A DNA stretch of 62,319 bases from positions 1-62,319 of the forward strand of contig JAFGBK010000025.1 in the NCBI GenBank assembly GCA_016933175.1. Direction: 5' to 3'. Numbering within the stretch: position 1 is the first letter of the stretch; every line of letters starts with the position of its first letter. Positions 42,037 through 51,935 of the stretch are shown piece after piece. The notes beneath the pieces were generated by a model. The model had not been told where the DNA came from, did not search any database, and was given only the letters and a program-made list of their open reading frames with translations. Made by a program: the position numbers and the translations under genes. The DNA comes from Candidatus Krumholzibacteriota bacterium. GTDB taxonomy: Bacteria > Krumholzibacteriota > Krumholzibacteriia > JACNKJ01.

Positions 42037-43374
42037 TCAGTGGAATCCGCCGCGGAATAGCTCCGGGACGCGCCCCGACTTCCGGACGCGGGCCACGGTC
42101 TTCATCATCTTCCGCATCTCCTCGAACTGCTTCAGCAGGCGGTTGATCTCCTGCACGCTCCTGCCGCTGCCGCGGGCGATCCGCCGGCGCCGGCTGCCGT
42201 CGATGATCTCCGGGCGGCGACGCTCCTCGCGGGTCATGGACTGGATGATGGCGCGCACGCGCACCAGCTCCCGCTCGTCCGGCTGCACTCCCGCCGCGGC
42301 CAGCTTGCCGGCGCCGGGCAGCATCTCGACGATCTTGTTCAGCGGGCCCATCCGCTGCAGCTTCTCGAGCTGCGCCAGCAGGTCCTCCATGGTGAGCCCC
42401 TGCTTGCGCAGGCGCTTCTGCAGCGCCTCGGCCTCGGCCTCGTCATGCTCCTGCTGGACCTTCTCGACGAGGGTCAGCACGTCCCCCAGGCCGAGGATGC
42501 GGCCGGCCATGCGCGCGGGGTGGAAGGGCTCGATGTCCCCCACCGTCTCCCCGACGCCCGCGTACTTCACCGGCAGGCCCGTCACCGAGCGCACCGACAG
42601 GGCGGCGCCCCCGCGGGCGTCGCTGTCCAGCTTGCTCAGGAGGACGCCCGTCAGCGGCAGCCGGGCCTGGAAGGCCTCGGCCACCCGCACGGCCTCCTGC
42701 CCCGTCATGGCGTCCACCACCAGCAGGATCTCGTCGGGCCGGAGCGCATCGTTCAGGCGCTCCAGCTCCGCCATCAGCTCCTCGTCGACATGAAGGCGGC
42801 CCGCCGTGTCCAGGATCATCAGATCCCGGAGCTGCTCGCGGGCGGCGGCGCGCCCCGCCTGGGCGATGCGCACCACGTCGCGCTCCTCGCGGTCGACGTG
42901 CGCCGGCACGTCGATCTGCCGCGCCAGCACCGCGAGCTGTTCCATGGCCGCCGGGCGGTAGATGTCCGCGCCCACCAGGAGCGGCCGGCGGCCGCGGCGG
43001 CGCAGGTGCCCGGCCAGCTTCGCGGCGAAGCTCGTCTTGCCCGAGCCCTGCAGCCCCACCAGCATCACCGTCGCGACGGGAACGGTGCGCAGCTGCAGGT
43101 CCTCGTGGCCGCCGCCCAGCAGGGCGGCCATCTCGCGGTGGACGATGCCAGCCACCTGCTCGGCGGCGCTGAGCCTTCCCAGCACCTCCTCGCCGACGGC
43201 GGCCTCCTTCACGCGCGCCACGAAATCGCGGGCGACGCTGAAGTGCACGTCCGCCTCGAGAAGGGCGCGACGTATCTCGCGCAGGGCCTCATCCACGTCG
43301 CCTTCCCGGAGGCTGCCCTTGCCGCGGAGCCTGGTGAAGACAGACTCCAAGCGCTCGCTCAGGTTCTGGAACAA
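42037..43374 (-). CDS. ffh: Signal recognition particle protein Ffh
   Basis: 445 residues. N domain ([16 protein letters not shown]), GTPase motifs G1 [16 protein letters not shown]3 DTAGRLH, G4 [13 protein letters not shown], and the Met-rich M domain in the last 130 residues with [15 protein letters not shown] for 4.5S RNA binding. Targets membrane and exported proteins to SecYEG with FtsY. The TTG at 43374 is chosen: GGAGGCATC stands just upstream, and the conserved start (LFQNLSERL) is right there. It heads a nine-gene operon with a promoter at 43426-43454 and a leader hairpin. Confidence 0.97.
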   Translation of the reverse strand: MFQNLSERLESVFTRLRGKGSLREGDVDEALREIRRALLEADVHFSVARDFVARVKEAAVGEEVLGRLSAAEQVAGIVHREMAALLGGGHEDLQLRTVPVATVMLVGLQGSGKTSFAAKLAGHLRRRGRRPLLVGADIYRPAAMEQLAVLARQIDVPAHVDREERDVVRIAQAGRAAAREQLRDLMILDTAGRLHVDEELMAELERLNDALRPDEILLVVDAMTGQEAVRVAEAFQARLPLTGVLLSKLDSDARGGAALSVRSVTGLPVKYAGVGETVGDIEPFHPARMAGRILGLGDVLTLVEKVQQEHDEAEAEALQKRLRKQGLTMEDLLAQLEKLQRMGPLNKIVEMLPGAGKLAAAGVQPDERELVRVRAIIQSMTREERRRPEIIDGSRRRRIARGSGRSVQEINRLLKQFEEMRKMMKTVARVRKSGRVPELFRGGFH

Positions 43375-43385
43375 GATGCCTCCGG

Positions 43386-43412
43386 AAAAGCAGCGGCGCC
43401 GGTGAGCGCCGC
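43386..43412 (-). promoter_or_regulatory. Attenuator-like hairpin in the ffh leader
   Basis: Stem GCGGCGC/GCGCCGC (43406-43412 with 43393-43399), loop of 6, followed on the minus strand by TGCTTTT and then immediately by the ribosome site. It resembles a weak intrinsic terminator placed in the leader. Regulation is inferred only. Confidence 0.45.
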
Positions 43413-43425
43413 ACACAAAGGCGGC

Positions 43426-43454
43426 AATATAACAGAAGTTAGAGCCGACGGCAA
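43426..43454 (-). promoter_or_regulatory. Predicted promoter of the ffh-rpsP operon
   Basis: -35 TTGCCG at 43454-43449, -10 TATATT at 43431-43426, spacer 17. The best -10 in the window, as expected for an operon with ribosomal protein genes. Confidence 0.7.
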
Positions 43455-43458
43455 GACC

Positions 43459-44148
43459 CTAGCCGGCCTCCGCGGCCGCGCGCAGGGACGCGATGGCGTC
43501 GCGCCGGTCGCGACGCCCCATGACGGCGCTGGCGGCCACCAGGATGTCGGCGCCGGCCCGGCGCAGGGCGGCGGCCACGTCCGGTCCCACGCCCCCGTCC
43601 ACCTCGAGGGCGAAGTCCAGGCCCGCCTCGTTCCGATAGGCCCGGGCGCCCTGCAGCTTGTCCAGGACCGCTGGCTGGAAGGACTGGCCGCAGAAGCCCG
43701 GCTCGACGCTCATGAGCAGGAGCAGGTCCAGGCGCTCCCAGAGGGGTCCCGGCGCCGGCAGCGGTGTGCCGGGACTGAGCGAGAGCCCCGCCAGGGCGCC
43801 CAGCTCGCGGATCGCGGCCAGCAGGGGCAGGGGATCGCCGACGGCCTCCAGGTGGATGGTGAGCCCGTCGCAGCCCGCCTCGCGGTAGCGCTCCAGCCAT
43901 TTGCCCGGCTCGGCGATCATGAGGTGGCAATCCCGCGGCCGGGTGGCGGCGCCCGAGATGGCGGCGCAGACCTCGGGGCCGAAGGTGAGGTTGGGCACGA
44001 AGTGGCCGTCCATGACGTCCAGGTGCAGCAGGTCGGCCCCGCCGGCCTCCACGTCGCGCACCTCCTCGGCCAGGCGGCCCAGGTCGCCGCCCAGCAGGGA
44101 AGGCGCGATGGCCACCCGGCTAGGATCCAGATGCGACCACCAGCTCAA
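43459..44148 (-). CDS. rpe: Ribulose-phosphate 3-epimerase
   Basis: 229 residues. VAIAPSLLGGDLGRLAEEV start, HLDVMDGHFVPNLTFGP (metal and catalytic residues), CHLMI, MSVEPGFCGQSF, and EVDGGVGPD with the second Asp: the standard TIM-barrel epimerase of the pentose phosphate pathway. The TTG at 44148 is preferred to a GTG at 44115 because GGAGGAGCC stands directly upstream; it overlaps the PASTA gene by 29 bases. Last gene of the yebC-to-rpe run, 5 bases before the ffh promoter. Confidence 0.95.
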   Translation of the reverse strand: MSWWSHLDPSRVAIAPSLLGGDLGRLAEEVRDVEAGGADLLHLDVMDGHFVPNLTFGPEVCAAISGAATRPRDCHLMIAEPGKWLERYREAGCDGLTIHLEAVGDPLPLLAAIRELGALAGLSLSPGTPLPAPGPLWERLDLLLLMSVEPGFCGQSFQPAVLDKLQGARAYRNEAGLDFALEVDGGVGPDVAAALRRAGADILVAASAVMGRRDRRDAIASLRAAAEAG

Positions 44149-44851
44149 GGCTCCTCCCTCGTTCCAGACGGCTGCCCGGCGGCGGCGACTGGTCCAGGAC
44201 CGTGTCCGCCGGCCGGTCCGCCACGCTGTGGTAGCGCACGCGGGGCGCGGGCAGGCCGCGTCCGGCGAGCAGCTCACGCGCCGCCGCCAGGCCGCCCCCG
44301 CGCAGCTCCGGCACCAGCCAGGCGCCGCCCGGCGGCCCCTCGCTGAGCAGGAGATCCACGCGGCCGCCCACGGGCACGCGCACTCCGCCGCCGGGACGGC
44401 TGCTGAGAACGGTCCCGGCCGCTCCGGCGCCGGCGCAGCGGAGCAGGTCGCCGGGCACGAGGCCCAGGTCCTCCAGGCGCAGGCGGGCCTGGCGCTCGGT
44501 GCTGCCGCGCAGGTCGGGCACGGCCACGCGCCGTGGCCCCGCCGAGAAGACGACGCTCACGCGCCGGCCCGGCTTGACGCTCGTTCCGGGCCGCGGCACC
44601 TGGCGCAGCAGGTAGCCGCTGGGCAGGGAGGCGTCGTACTCGGCGGGCAGCTCGGCCACCACCAGGCGGCGCTCCTGGCAGAGGCGGTAGACCTCCTGCT
44701 GGGAGAGCCCCTGCAGGGCCGGCATGGGCGCCTCGCTGCCGCTGCCCACGTGGCGCGGCAGGATCCAGGTGTCCGCCACCCAGGCGCCGAGCAGGACCAG
44801 CGCGCCCAGCAGGATCAGCATGCCCACGGCGCGAAGCCAGCCCGGCATCAT
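44120..44851 (-). CDS. Membrane-anchored PASTA-domain protein
   Basis: 243 residues. A short basic start and one membrane helix (VGMLILLGALVLLGAWVA, about 9-27) precede three PASTA-like repeats (beginning about MPALQGLS, VAVPDLRGS, LVPELRGGG), each with the P-x-L-x-G pattern. PASTA domains bind muropeptides or lipid II and normally belong to PknB-type kinases or PBPs; no kinase domain is present here. Placement between rsmB and rpe is seen in several phyla. It starts by ATGA overlap with the rsmB stop (two adjacent ATG codons, the second may be used). Confidence 0.88.
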   Translation of the reverse strand: MMPGWLRAVGMLILLGALVLLGAWVADTWILPRHVGSGSEAPMPALQGLSQQEVYRLCQERRLVVAELPAEYDASLPSGYLLRQVPRPGTSVKPGRRVSVVFSAGPRRVAVPDLRGSTERQARLRLEDLGLVPGDLLRCAGAGAAGTVLSSRPGGGVRVPVGGRVDLLLSEGPPGGAWLVPELRGGGLAAARELLAGRGLPAPRVRYHSVADRPADTVLDQSPPPGSRLERGRSLELVVASGS

Positions 44852-46275
44852 GCCTCCTCGCGGACGAAGCGCGCGGCGTAGCCGCCCTGGCCGCCGCCGC
44901 GCTCCGGCCAGACCATCAGTTCCCCGTCGGCGGTGATCAGGCGCGCCGGCGCCTCCCCGGGTCCGACGGGATCGGGGCGGAAGGCGGGATGCCGGCTCAG
45001 GAAGTCCCGCCGCCGCGCCGTCGTCTCCTCGGGCGTCAAGGTGCAGACCGAGTAGACGAGGCGACCGCCCGGCGCCACCCAGGCGGCGGCGGCGTCCAGC
45101 AGGTCCCGCTGGCGCGCCGCGAGGGCCGGAATCTGATCCGGCGTCCGGCGCCAGCGTGCGTCGGGATTGTCGGCCAGGACGCCCAGGGCCGTGCAGGGCG
45201 CGTCCAGGAGCACGGCCGCGGCCGGCTCCGGCGGACGCGCGGCCAGGTCCCCCACCTCCACGCGCAGCCGATTCAATCCCAGCCGGTCGCGGTTGGCAAC
45301 GACTTTCTCCAGGCGCCGCTCGCTGGCGTCCAGGGCGAGGAACGCCACCGCCGGGCGCCCCGCCGCCAGCTCGGCCACCTGGCAGCACTTGCCGCCCGGC
45401 GCCGCGCAGAGGTCCGCCCAGAGCCCCGCTGCGGCGCCAGCGACAGATTCCGCGTCCCGCGCCACGGCACCGGCGACCCCCGGGTCGGCGACCTCGCCGG
45501 CGCCGGCCGCGAGGACCGGTCCGGCCCAGAGCCGCCCCACGCGCTGGGCCGTCTCGTCCTGCACGCTGAGGTCGCCCCGCGCCATGGCCTCGCGCAGGGC
45601 GGCGGGCCAGGCGCCGCGCACGCGGAAGGCCAGGGGGAGGCCCGCGGGCCGCTCCACCTCGGCGCCCGCCGCGGCCAGCGCCGCCAGGAAGGCGTCCCGG
45701 CCGGGGCGCGCCGCGTGCCAGCGGAAGCAGGTGCCCTGCCGCTCGTTGAGCGCCACCATGACGGCGAGGGCCCGCTCCGTCCCCAGCTCGGCGAGCCAGC
45801 GGCGCGCCAGCCAGTCGGGGAAGGACAGGACGTCCCGCGCATAGGCCGCGGGATCGGCCGCGGGATCGGGATCGGTGCCGGGCAGGCCCTCGGCGAGGTA
45901 GCGGCGCAGCCGGGCGTTGACCCAGCCGGCCAGGCGCGGGCCCCGGCGCCGCTTGACCCACTCCACGCTCTCGCCCACCACGGCGTGGGCCGGGAGGCGG
46001 TCCATCTCCTCGAGCTGGAAGAGGGCCAGCCGCAGGGCCGTGCGCACGGCGTCGTCCAGGTCCTCGCGCCCGGCCAGGCGCGCGAGCCGCGCATCCAGGC
46101 GGCCGCGCAGGCGGACGGCGCCGGCCACGAGCTGGCTGAAGAGGCGGCGGTCGCGGGGATCGCGCAGGGCGGGGCGGGCCAGGGCGGCCGCGACGAGGCT
46201 GTCCCAGTCCCCGCCCAGCCAGCGGTCGCGGTGGAGGAAGGCGAGGGCCGCCTCCCGCGCCGGGGCGATCCTCAT
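44848..46275 (-). CDS. rsmB: 16S rRNA (cytosine967-C5)-methyltransferase
   Basis: 475 residues. An N-terminal NusB-like RNA-binding half (RLFSQLVAGAVRLRGRLDA; VKRRRGPRLAGWVNARLRRY) is fused to the RsmB/NOL1 methyltransferase with DLCAAPGGKCCQVAEL (SAM site), LLDAPCTALGVL (first catalytic Cys) and VYSVCTLTPEE (second Cys). It methylates C967 of 16S rRNA. ATG overlaps the fmt stop (ATGA). The order def-fmt-rsmB is conserved. Confidence 0.95.
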   Translation of the reverse strand: MRIAPAREAALAFLHRDRWLGGDWDSLVAAALARPALRDPRDRRLFSQLVAGAVRLRGRLDARLARLAGREDLDDAVRTALRLALFQLEEMDRLPAHAVVGESVEWVKRRRGPRLAGWVNARLRRYLAEGLPGTDPDPAADPAAYARDVLSFPDWLARRWLAELGTERALAVMVALNERQGTCFRWHAARPGRDAFLAALAAAGAEVERPAGLPLAFRVRGAWPAALREAMARGDLSVQDETAQRVGRLWAGPVLAAGAGEVADPGVAGAVARDAESVAGAAAGLWADLCAAPGGKCCQVAELAAGRPAVAFLALDASERRLEKVVANRDRLGLNRLRVEVGDLAARPPEPAAAVLLDAPCTALGVLADNPDARWRRTPDQIPALAARQRDLLDAAAAWVAPGGRLVYSVCTLTPEETTARRRDFLSRHPAFRPDPVGPGEAPARLITADGELMVWPERGGGQGGYAARFVREEA

Positions 46276-47216
46276 CCGTTCTCCAGGATCTCGCCCGGCC
46301 GGGACGGCCGGCCGTTGAGGTAAGCCGCCGCCGGCATGGGCCGCCGGCCCTCGGGGACGACCTCGAGCAGGTCCAGGGCGCCGGCGCCGCAGGCCACGCG
46401 CCAGGCGGGGCGGGTCGCGACGACCGTGCCGGGCGCGGCGCCGCCGCCGTCCGGGACGGCCGCGGCGCGTCGCAGGCGGATGCGGGCGCCGTCGCGGCGG
46501 AACCAGGTGCCGGGGCTGGGCTGGTAGGCGCGCACGCGGCGCGCCAGGTCCGCCGCGCCCAGGCGCCAGTCGATGGCGCCGGCGCCCGCCGCGATGCAGC
46601 AGGCATAGGTGGCCGCCGCCTCGTCCTGGGGCTCGGGCGTCAGCTCGCCCCGCGCCCAGGCGCGCAGCGTGGCCAGCAGGAAGGCCGGCGCCCGCGCCGC
46701 GAGCGCGGCGGCCAGGTCGGCCGCGGTCCAGTCCGGCGCCACGGCCAGCTCCTCGCGGGCGAGCACGGGGCCGGCGTCCAGGCGCTCCTCCATGAGCATG
46801 GCCGACCAGCCAGTCACGTCCAGGCCCTCGAGTATGGCCTGCTGGATGGGGCTGGCGCCGCGCCCCCAGGGCAGCAGCGAGGCGTGGAGGTTGAGGCAGC
46901 CCAGCCGGGGCAGGGCCAGCAGCGAGGGCCGGAGGATGCGCGCGAAGGCGATGACGACCACGGCGTCCAGGTCCAGGCCGGCCAGCAGGGCCTCGGCCGC
47001 TCCGGCCATGCCCGCTTCCCAGCGGAACAGGGGCAGGTCCAGGGCCAGGGCCCGCTCGCCCACGGCTGTCGGGCAGGCCTCCCCGCGGCGCGTGCGGCGG
47101 CAGTCGCCCATCGTGACCACCTGGACCAGGTCCAGGTCCGGCGCCGCGCGCAGGGCCTCCAGGCAGGGAACGCCCAGGGCGGGGCTGCTCATGAAGGCGA
47201 GGCGTAGGGGTCGCAC
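46272..47216 (-). CDS. fmt: Methionyl-tRNA formyltransferase
   Basis: 314 residues. FMSSPALGVPCLEAL start, LNLHASLLPWGRGASPIQQAIL (the SLLP-x-x-RG formyl-transfer motif; HASLLP), MLMEERLDAGPVL and the C-terminal OB-fold region are as in Fmt. It formylates initiator Met-tRNA with 10-formyl-THF. GTG start with GGGAGG upstream. It belongs with def just upstream, which removes the formyl group. Confidence 0.95.
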   Translation of the reverse strand: MRPLRLAFMSSPALGVPCLEALRAAPDLDLVQVVTMGDCRRTRRGEACPTAVGERALALDLPLFRWEAGMAGAAEALLAGLDLDAVVVIAFARILRPSLLALPRLGCLNLHASLLPWGRGASPIQQAILEGLDVTGWSAMLMEERLDAGPVLAREELAVAPDWTAADLAAALAARAPAFLLATLRAWARGELTPEPQDEAAATYACCIAAGAGAIDWRLGAADLARRVRAYQPSPGTWFRRDGARIRLRRAAAVPDGGGAAPGTVVATRPAWRVACGAGALDLLEVVPEGRRPMPAAAYLNGRPSRPGEILENG

Positions 47217-47237
47217 GCGCCACCTCCCGGCGGGGGC

Positions 47238-47774
47238 CTAGCGGCCGGCGTACTCGGCGGTGATGCGATCGATCTCGCGCCGCAGGAGGGCGCGGCGTCC
47301 GGCGCTGAGGCGGTCGATGAAGAGCACGCCCTCGCAGTGGTCGGTCTCGTGCTGGATGACGCGGGCCAGGATCCCCGTGGCCTCCAGCTCGTGGCGCTCG
47401 CCGCGGATGTCGTCGTAGGCGATGCGCACGCGCTCGGGGCGCGAGACATCGGCGCGCAGCCCCGGCACGGACAGGCAGCCCTCCTCGATGACGACCTCGC
47501 CGCGCGAGGCCTCCAGGATCTCCGCGTTGGCCATGAGCTGGATGTCGTCGGCCTCGCGCTCCTCGTCGTCGGCGTTGGCCACGAGGATGAAGAAGTGCTT
47601 GCTCAGGCCCGCCTGCGGCGCCGCCAGGCCCACGCCGCCCTCGACGCGCATGATCTCGATCATGCGCGGCAGCAGGGCCTCCAGGGCGGGGCCGAACTCC
47701 GTCACGGGCGCGGCCTTGCGGCGAAGCAGCGCGTTGCCGATGTAGGTCATCCTCAGCTCGGTCGGTCCGGTCAC
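47238..47774 (-). CDS. def: Peptide deformylase
   Basis: 178 residues. The three PDF motifs are intact: GVGLAAPQAG, EEGCLSVPG (Cys metal ligand) and QHETDHCEGVLFIDR (two His and Glu). Removes the N-formyl group of nascent proteins. The GTG at 47774, 3 bases after the yajC stop and with GGGAG at good spacing, is used; an ATG eight codons in is also possible. The insertion NADDEEREADDIQLM is slightly long for the family. Confidence 0.95.
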   Translation of the reverse strand: MTGPTELRMTYIGNALLRRKAAPVTEFGPALEALLPRMIEIMRVEGGVGLAAPQAGLSKHFFILVANADDEEREADDIQLMANAEILEASRGEVVIEEGCLSVPGLRADVSRPERVRIAYDDIRGERHELEATGILARVIQHETDHCEGVLFIDRLSAGRRALLRREIDRITAEYAGR

Positions 47775-47777
47775 GTC

Positions 47778-48068
47778 CTACTCCCGCTTGCCGGCGATGT
47801 TGCTCAGGAGCACCTCGATCTTGGTGTTCTCCTCGATGCGCAGGGTGACCACGTGGTCGCGCACGCCGATGATGGTGCCGAGGATGCCGCCCGTCGTGAC
47901 GACCTTGTCCCCCTTGGACAGGGACTCCAGCATCGACTTGTGCTCCTTCGAGCGCTTCTGCTGGGGCCGGATGATGAGGAAGTAGAAGATCGCGAACATG
48001 GCGATCAGGAAGCCCCAGGTCGGCCACATGGTCGGGGCCCCCTGCTGGGCCTGCAGGAACCAGGTCAC
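47778..48068 (-). CDS. yajC: Preprotein translocase subunit YajC
   Basis: 96 residues. One N-terminal helix (FLIAMFAIFYFLIIRPQQKR) and the GDKVVTTGGILGTI motif are diagnostic. YajC joins SecDF-YidC at the Sec translocon; secDF is not in the window. GTG start with AGGGAG. Between tgt and def, a common neighbourhood. Confidence 0.95.
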   Translation of the reverse strand: MTWFLQAQQGAPTMWPTWGFLIAMFAIFYFLIIRPQQKRSKEHKSMLESLSKGDKVVTTGGILGTIIGVRDHVVTLRIEENTKIEVLLSNIAGKRE

Positions 48069-48089
48069 GGCGTTCTCCCTTCGCCGGTT

Positions 48090-49223
48090 TCAGTCGGTGG
48101 CCATGCGGTAGCCGCGGAAGAAGTCCCGCTGGAACTCCGCAAAGCGACCCTCCAGGATGCTCGTTCGCATCCCGCGCATCAAGTCCAAATAAAAGTACAG
48201 GTTGTGGATGCTCGCAAGCGTCATCCCGAGGGCCTCGCCGCTGCGCAGGAGGTGGCGCAGGTAGGCCCGGCTGAAGCGACGGCAGGTGTAGCAGCCGCAC
48301 TGCGGATCGGGCGGCTCCAGATCGTCCGCGCAGTCCGCGTTCTTCACCACGAGACGCCCCGCGCGCGTGAAGAGGGTCCCCTTGCGCGCGTTGCGCGTGG
48401 GCATGACGCAGTCGAACATGTCCACGCCACGCGCCGCGCAGCGGACGAGGTCCTCGGGGAAACCCACGCCCATGAGGTAGCGCGGCCGGTCCGCCGGCAG
48501 GAGCGAGGCCGTCAGCGCGGCCAGGTCCAGCATCTGGGCCTTGGGCTCCCCCACGGCGAGGCCGCCGATGGCGTAGCCGGGCAGGTCCAGGTCCGCCAGC
48601 TCGGCCGCGGCCCGCCGGCGCAGGTCCTCGTAGCTGGCGCCCTGGACGATGCCGAAGAGGAACTGGCGGTGGCCGTGGTGGCTGAAGACCGGCCCGCGCG
48701 CGTCCCGGCTGCGCCGCGCCCAGCGCCCCGTGCGGGCCGTGGCCGCCTCGGCGTGGCCCCGCTCGGCGGGCCAGGCCAGGCACTCGTCCAGCGGCATGAC
48801 GAGGTCGGCCCCCAGGCTGGCCTCCAGCGCGACGACGTCCTCGGGGGAGAGGAAGTGGCGCGAGCCGTCCAGGTGGGACTGGAAGCGCACGCCGTCCTCC
48901 TCGACGCGGTTGAGCTTCGCGATGGAGTAGAACTGGAAGCCGCCGCTGTCGGTGATGACGGGCCGCGGCCAGTCCATGAAGCGGTGCAGGCCGCCGGCCC
49001 GCTCCACCAGCGCGACGCCCGGCCGCAGGTAGAGGTGGTAGGTGTTGGCCAGGACGAGCCGCGCGCCCAGCTCCTCGAGCTGGACCGGCGTGAGCGTCTT
49101 GACCGTGGCCTGGGTGCCCACGGGCATGAAGACGGGCGTCTCGACGTCGCCGTGGTCCGTGTGGAGCACGCCGGCGCGGGCGCCGGTGGGATCGACGGCC
49201 TGCAGCTCGAACAGGGGCCTCAC
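48090..49223 (-). CDS. tgt: tRNA-guanine transglycosylase
   Basis: 377 residues. FMPVGTQATVKTLTP, LANTYHLYLRPG, VITDSGGFQFYS (catalytic Asp region), FGIVQGASYEDLR, GGLAVGEP, and the CGCYTC-x(n)-H zinc site (C-x-C-x2-C, then His) near the C-terminus. It exchanges G34 for preQ1 in queuosine synthesis. GTG start overlaps the queA stop (GTGA), so the two queuosine enzymes are translationally coupled. Confidence 0.97.
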   Translation of the reverse strand: MRPLFELQAVDPTGARAGVLHTDHGDVETPVFMPVGTQATVKTLTPVQLEELGARLVLANTYHLYLRPGVALVERAGGLHRFMDWPRPVITDSGGFQFYSIAKLNRVEEDGVRFQSHLDGSRHFLSPEDVVALEASLGADLVMPLDECLAWPAERGHAEAATARTGRWARRSRDARGPVFSHHGHRQFLFGIVQGASYEDLRRRAAAELADLDLPGYAIGGLAVGEPKAQMLDLAALTASLLPADRPRYLMGVGFPEDLVRCAARGVDMFDCVMPTRNARKGTLFTRAGRLVVKNADCADDLEPPDPQCGCYTCRRFSRAYLRHLLRSGEALGMTLASIHNLYFYLDLMRGMRTSILEGRFAEFQRDFFRGYRMATD

Positions 49224-50272
49224 GGCGCCGCCCCCGCCATGATCAGCATCGCGTCGCCGTAGGAATAGAAGCGGTAGCGCTCGGCCACGGCGTGCCGGTA
49301 GGCGGCCAGGATCCGCTCGCGCCCCGCGAAGGCGCTGACCAGCATCAGCAGCGTCGAGCGCGGCAGGTGGAAGTTGGTGAGCAGGGCGTCCACGCGGCGG
49401 AAGTCGTGGGGCGGCCGGATGAACAGCCGCGTCGCGCCCGACAGGTCGCGGTCCGAGGCCCAGTCCGCGTCCCCCACCGCCTCCAGGCAGCGCGTGGCGG
49501 TGGTGCCCACGGCGACCACGCGCCCGCCCGCGGCGCGGGCGTCGTCGATGGCGCGCCGCGCGCCGGCGGGCAGCAGGAAGCGCTCGGCGTGCATCCGGTG
49601 GCGGGCCGGGTCCTCCACGCGCACGGGCTGGAAGGTGCCCGGCCCCACGTGCAGGGTCAGCGCCGCCGTCGCCACGCCGCGCGCGGCGAGGGCCGCCAGC
49701 ACGTCGGCGTCGAAGTGGAGGCCGGCCGTGGGCGCGGCCACGGCGCCGTCGGCGCGGGCGAAGCGGGTCTGGTAGTCCTCGCGGTCCCGCGCGTCGGCGG
49801 GGCGCGTGATGTAGGGCGGCAGGGGCACGCGGCCGGCGCGGTCCATGGCCGTCTCCCAGCTTGCCGGCGCCTCGAGGGCCACCCAGCGGCTCCCGTCCGC
49901 CGCGGGCTCCTCGACGCGGATGACGACGCCGCCCTCGCCCTCGAAGCGGTCGCCGGGGCGGAAGCGCCTGGACGGCCGCACCAGGGCCTGCCAGCGGCCT
50001 TCCGCGCCGGGGCTGTGCAGGAACACCTCGGCCACGCCGCCCCCGCCGGCGCGGCGCCCCAGGAACCGGGCCGCCAGCACGCGCGTGTCGTTGACGACGA
50101 GGAGGTCGCCCGCCGCCAGCAGGCCGGGCAGGTCGCGGAAGGCGCGATCGGCCAGGGCGCCCGTCGCCGGATCCAGGCAGAGCAGCCGGCTGGCGGCCCG
50201 CTCGGCCAGGGGACGCTGGGCGACGAGCTCGCGGGGCAGCTCGTAATCGTAGTCGGAGAGACGTTCGCTCAC
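49220..50272 (-). CDS. queA: S-adenosylmethionine:tRNA ribosyltransferase-isomerase
   Basis: 350 residues. [65 protein letters not shown] and [17 protein letters not shown] are QueA signatures. It forms epoxyqueuosine from preQ1-tRNA. GTG start overlaps the ruvB stop (GTGA). Confidence 0.97.
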   Translation of the reverse strand: MSERLSDYDYELPRELVAQRPLAERAASRLLCLDPATGALADRAFRDLPGLLAAGDLLVVNDTRVLAARFLGRRAGGGGVAEVFLHSPGAEGRWQALVRPSRRFRPGDRFEGEGGVVIRVEEPAADGSRWVALEAPASWETAMDRAGRVPLPPYITRPADARDREDYQTRFARADGAVAAPTAGLHFDADVLAALAARGVATAALTLHVGPGTFQPVRVEDPARHRMHAERFLLPAGARRAIDDARAAGGRVVAVGTTATRCLEAVGDADWASDRDLSGATRLFIRPPHDFRRVDALLTNFHLPRSTLLMLVSAFAGRERILAAYRHAVAERYRFYSYGDAMLIMAGAAP

Positions 50273-51315
50273 GCGGGATCCTCGAAGAGATCGGCGTCGC
50301 CGCCCGGCGCCGGGGCTGCCAGGCCCAGGTGCTCGTAGGCCCGGCGGGCGGCGACGCGGCCGCGGCGCGTGCGGCGCAGGAATCCCTGCTGGATGAGGAA
50401 GGGCTCGCAGACGTCCTCGAGGGTGTCCGTCTCCTCGGCCACGGCCATGGCCAGGGTGGCGGCGCCCACCGGACCGCCGCCGTGGTGGCGGATGAGCGTC
50501 TCCAGGACGCGGCGGTCCAGCTCGTCGAGGCCGGCCGCGTCGACGCCCAGGCGCTCGAGGCCGAGGTCCGCGATGCGCCGGGTGACGCGGCCGTCGCCCT
50601 CCACCTGCGCGAAATCGCGCAGGCGGCGCAGGAGCCGGTTGGCGATGCGCGGCGTGCCGCGGCTGCGCCGGGCGATCTCGACCAGGCCCGCGGGCTCCGC
50701 CTCGATGCCCAGCAGGCGCGCCGAGCGCTCGAGGATGCGCGCCAGCTCGTCGGGCGTGTAGAAGTCCAGGCGGGCGACGACGCCGAAGCGGTTGCGCAGG
50801 GGCGCGCTGATCATGCCCGCCCGCGTGGTGGCCCCTACCAGGGTGAAGGGCGGCAGCTGGAGGCTGTAGTGCCGGGCGTGGGGCCCGCGGTCCACCACCA
50901 GCTCGCAGCGGAAGTCCTCCATGGCCGGGTAGAGGTGCTCCTCGAGAACGCGGCCCAGGCGGTGCACCTCGTCCAGGAAGAGGACCTGCCGCTCCTCCAG
51001 GTGGGTGAGCACGCCCACCAGCTCGGCGGCGTTCTGGAAGACCGGCGCGCTGGTGCCCTTGAAGGGCACCGCCAGCTCGTTGGCGAGGATGCCGGCCAGG
51101 GTGGTCTTGCCCAGACCCGGCGGGCCGTAGAGCAGCACGTGGTCCAGGGCCTCGCCGCGCGCGACAGCGGCCTGGATGAACACGCGCAGGTTGTCCTTGA
51201 TGCTCTCCTGGCCGACGAAGTCCGCCAGGCGCTGGGGGCGCAGGCTCGACTCCTCGCGGCGCTCGGGCGCCTCGGCGCGGGGACTGGTCAACGGATGCGG
51301 GGCGTGGTCGTCCAT
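50269..51315 (-). CDS. ruvB: Holliday junction branch migration helicase RuvB
   Basis: 348 residues. [18 protein letters not shown] start, Walker [17 protein letters not shown], Walker [30 protein letters not shown], and the winged-helix end with [29 protein letters not shown]+ motor that drives branch migration with RuvA. ATG start, 29 bases after ruvA. Confidence 0.98.
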   Translation of the reverse strand: MDDHAPHPLTSPRAEAPERREESSLRPQRLADFVGQESIKDNLRVFIQAAVARGEALDHVLLYGPPGLGKTTLAGILANELAVPFKGTSAPVFQNAAELVGVLTHLEERQVLFLDEVHRLGRVLEEHLYPAMEDFRCELVVDRGPHARHYSLQLPPFTLVGATTRAGMISAPLRNRFGVVARLDFYTPDELARILERSARLLGIEAEPAGLVEIARRSRGTPRIANRLLRRLRDFAQVEGDGRVTRRIADLGLERLGVDAAGLDELDRRVLETLIRHHGGGPVGAATLAMAVAEETDTLEDVCEPFLIQQGFLRRTRRGRVAARRAYEHLGLAAPAPGGDADLFEDPA

Positions 51316-51344
51316 CGTTCGCTCTCGTTCCCGCCGCGACGCCC

Positions 51345-51935
51345 TCAGGCGCGGGCGGCCAGGGCGCGGCGGATCAGCTCCTCGACGCCGAGATCCGCGT
51401 CGCCGGTGTCCACGCTCGTCAGGGCCCGCAGGGCGGCGGCCTGGTTCAGGCCCAGGGCCATGAGGGCCGCCAGGACCTCCTCGGCGCGCGGATCGGCCGC
51501 GGCGGCGGGCGCGGCGGCCGCCTCTCGCGGCAGGAATTCCTCCAGGCGCGATTCCAGCTCCAGCAGGAGCCGCGATGCCGTCTTGCGGCCGACGCCGCTC
51601 ACCCTCACCAGGCGCCTCTCGTCGCGGCGATTCACGGCCAGGGCCAGATCCTCCACGCTCAGCTCCGAGAGGATGGCCAGGGCCAGGCGCTTGCCCACGC
51701 CCGAGACGCCGGTGAGCAGGCGGAACAGCGCGCGCTCCTCGGCCCGCGCGAAGCCCAGCAGCTCCAGGGCGTCCTCGCGCACCAGCAGCTCGGCGAGGAC
51801 CGTCGCCTCGGCGCCGGGCTCGGGCAGCGCGGCGCGGGTCTGCTCGCTGATCCCCAGGCGCAGGACCACCGGCCCCACCTGGAGCAGCAGATCGGGCGCC
51901 GCGGCGAGGATGCGGCCGGTCAGGCTCTCGATCAC
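51345..51935 (-). CDS. ruvA: Holliday junction-binding protein RuvA
   Basis: 196 residues. [10 protein letters not shown] start, HhH motifs ([20 protein letters not shown] and [19 protein letters not shown]), and domain III at the C-terminus ([16 protein letters not shown]). Tetramer that holds the junction for RuvB. GTG start overlaps the ruvC stop (GTGA). Confidence 0.97.
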   Translation of the reverse strand: MIESLTGRILAAAPDLLLQVGPVVLRLGISEQTRAALPEPGAEATVLAELLVREDALELLGFARAEERALFRLLTGVSGVGKRLALAILSELSVEDLALAVNRRDERRLVRVSGVGRKTASRLLLELESRLEEFLPREAAAAPAAAADPRAEEVLAALMALGLNQAAALRALTSVDTGDADLGVEELIRRALAARA

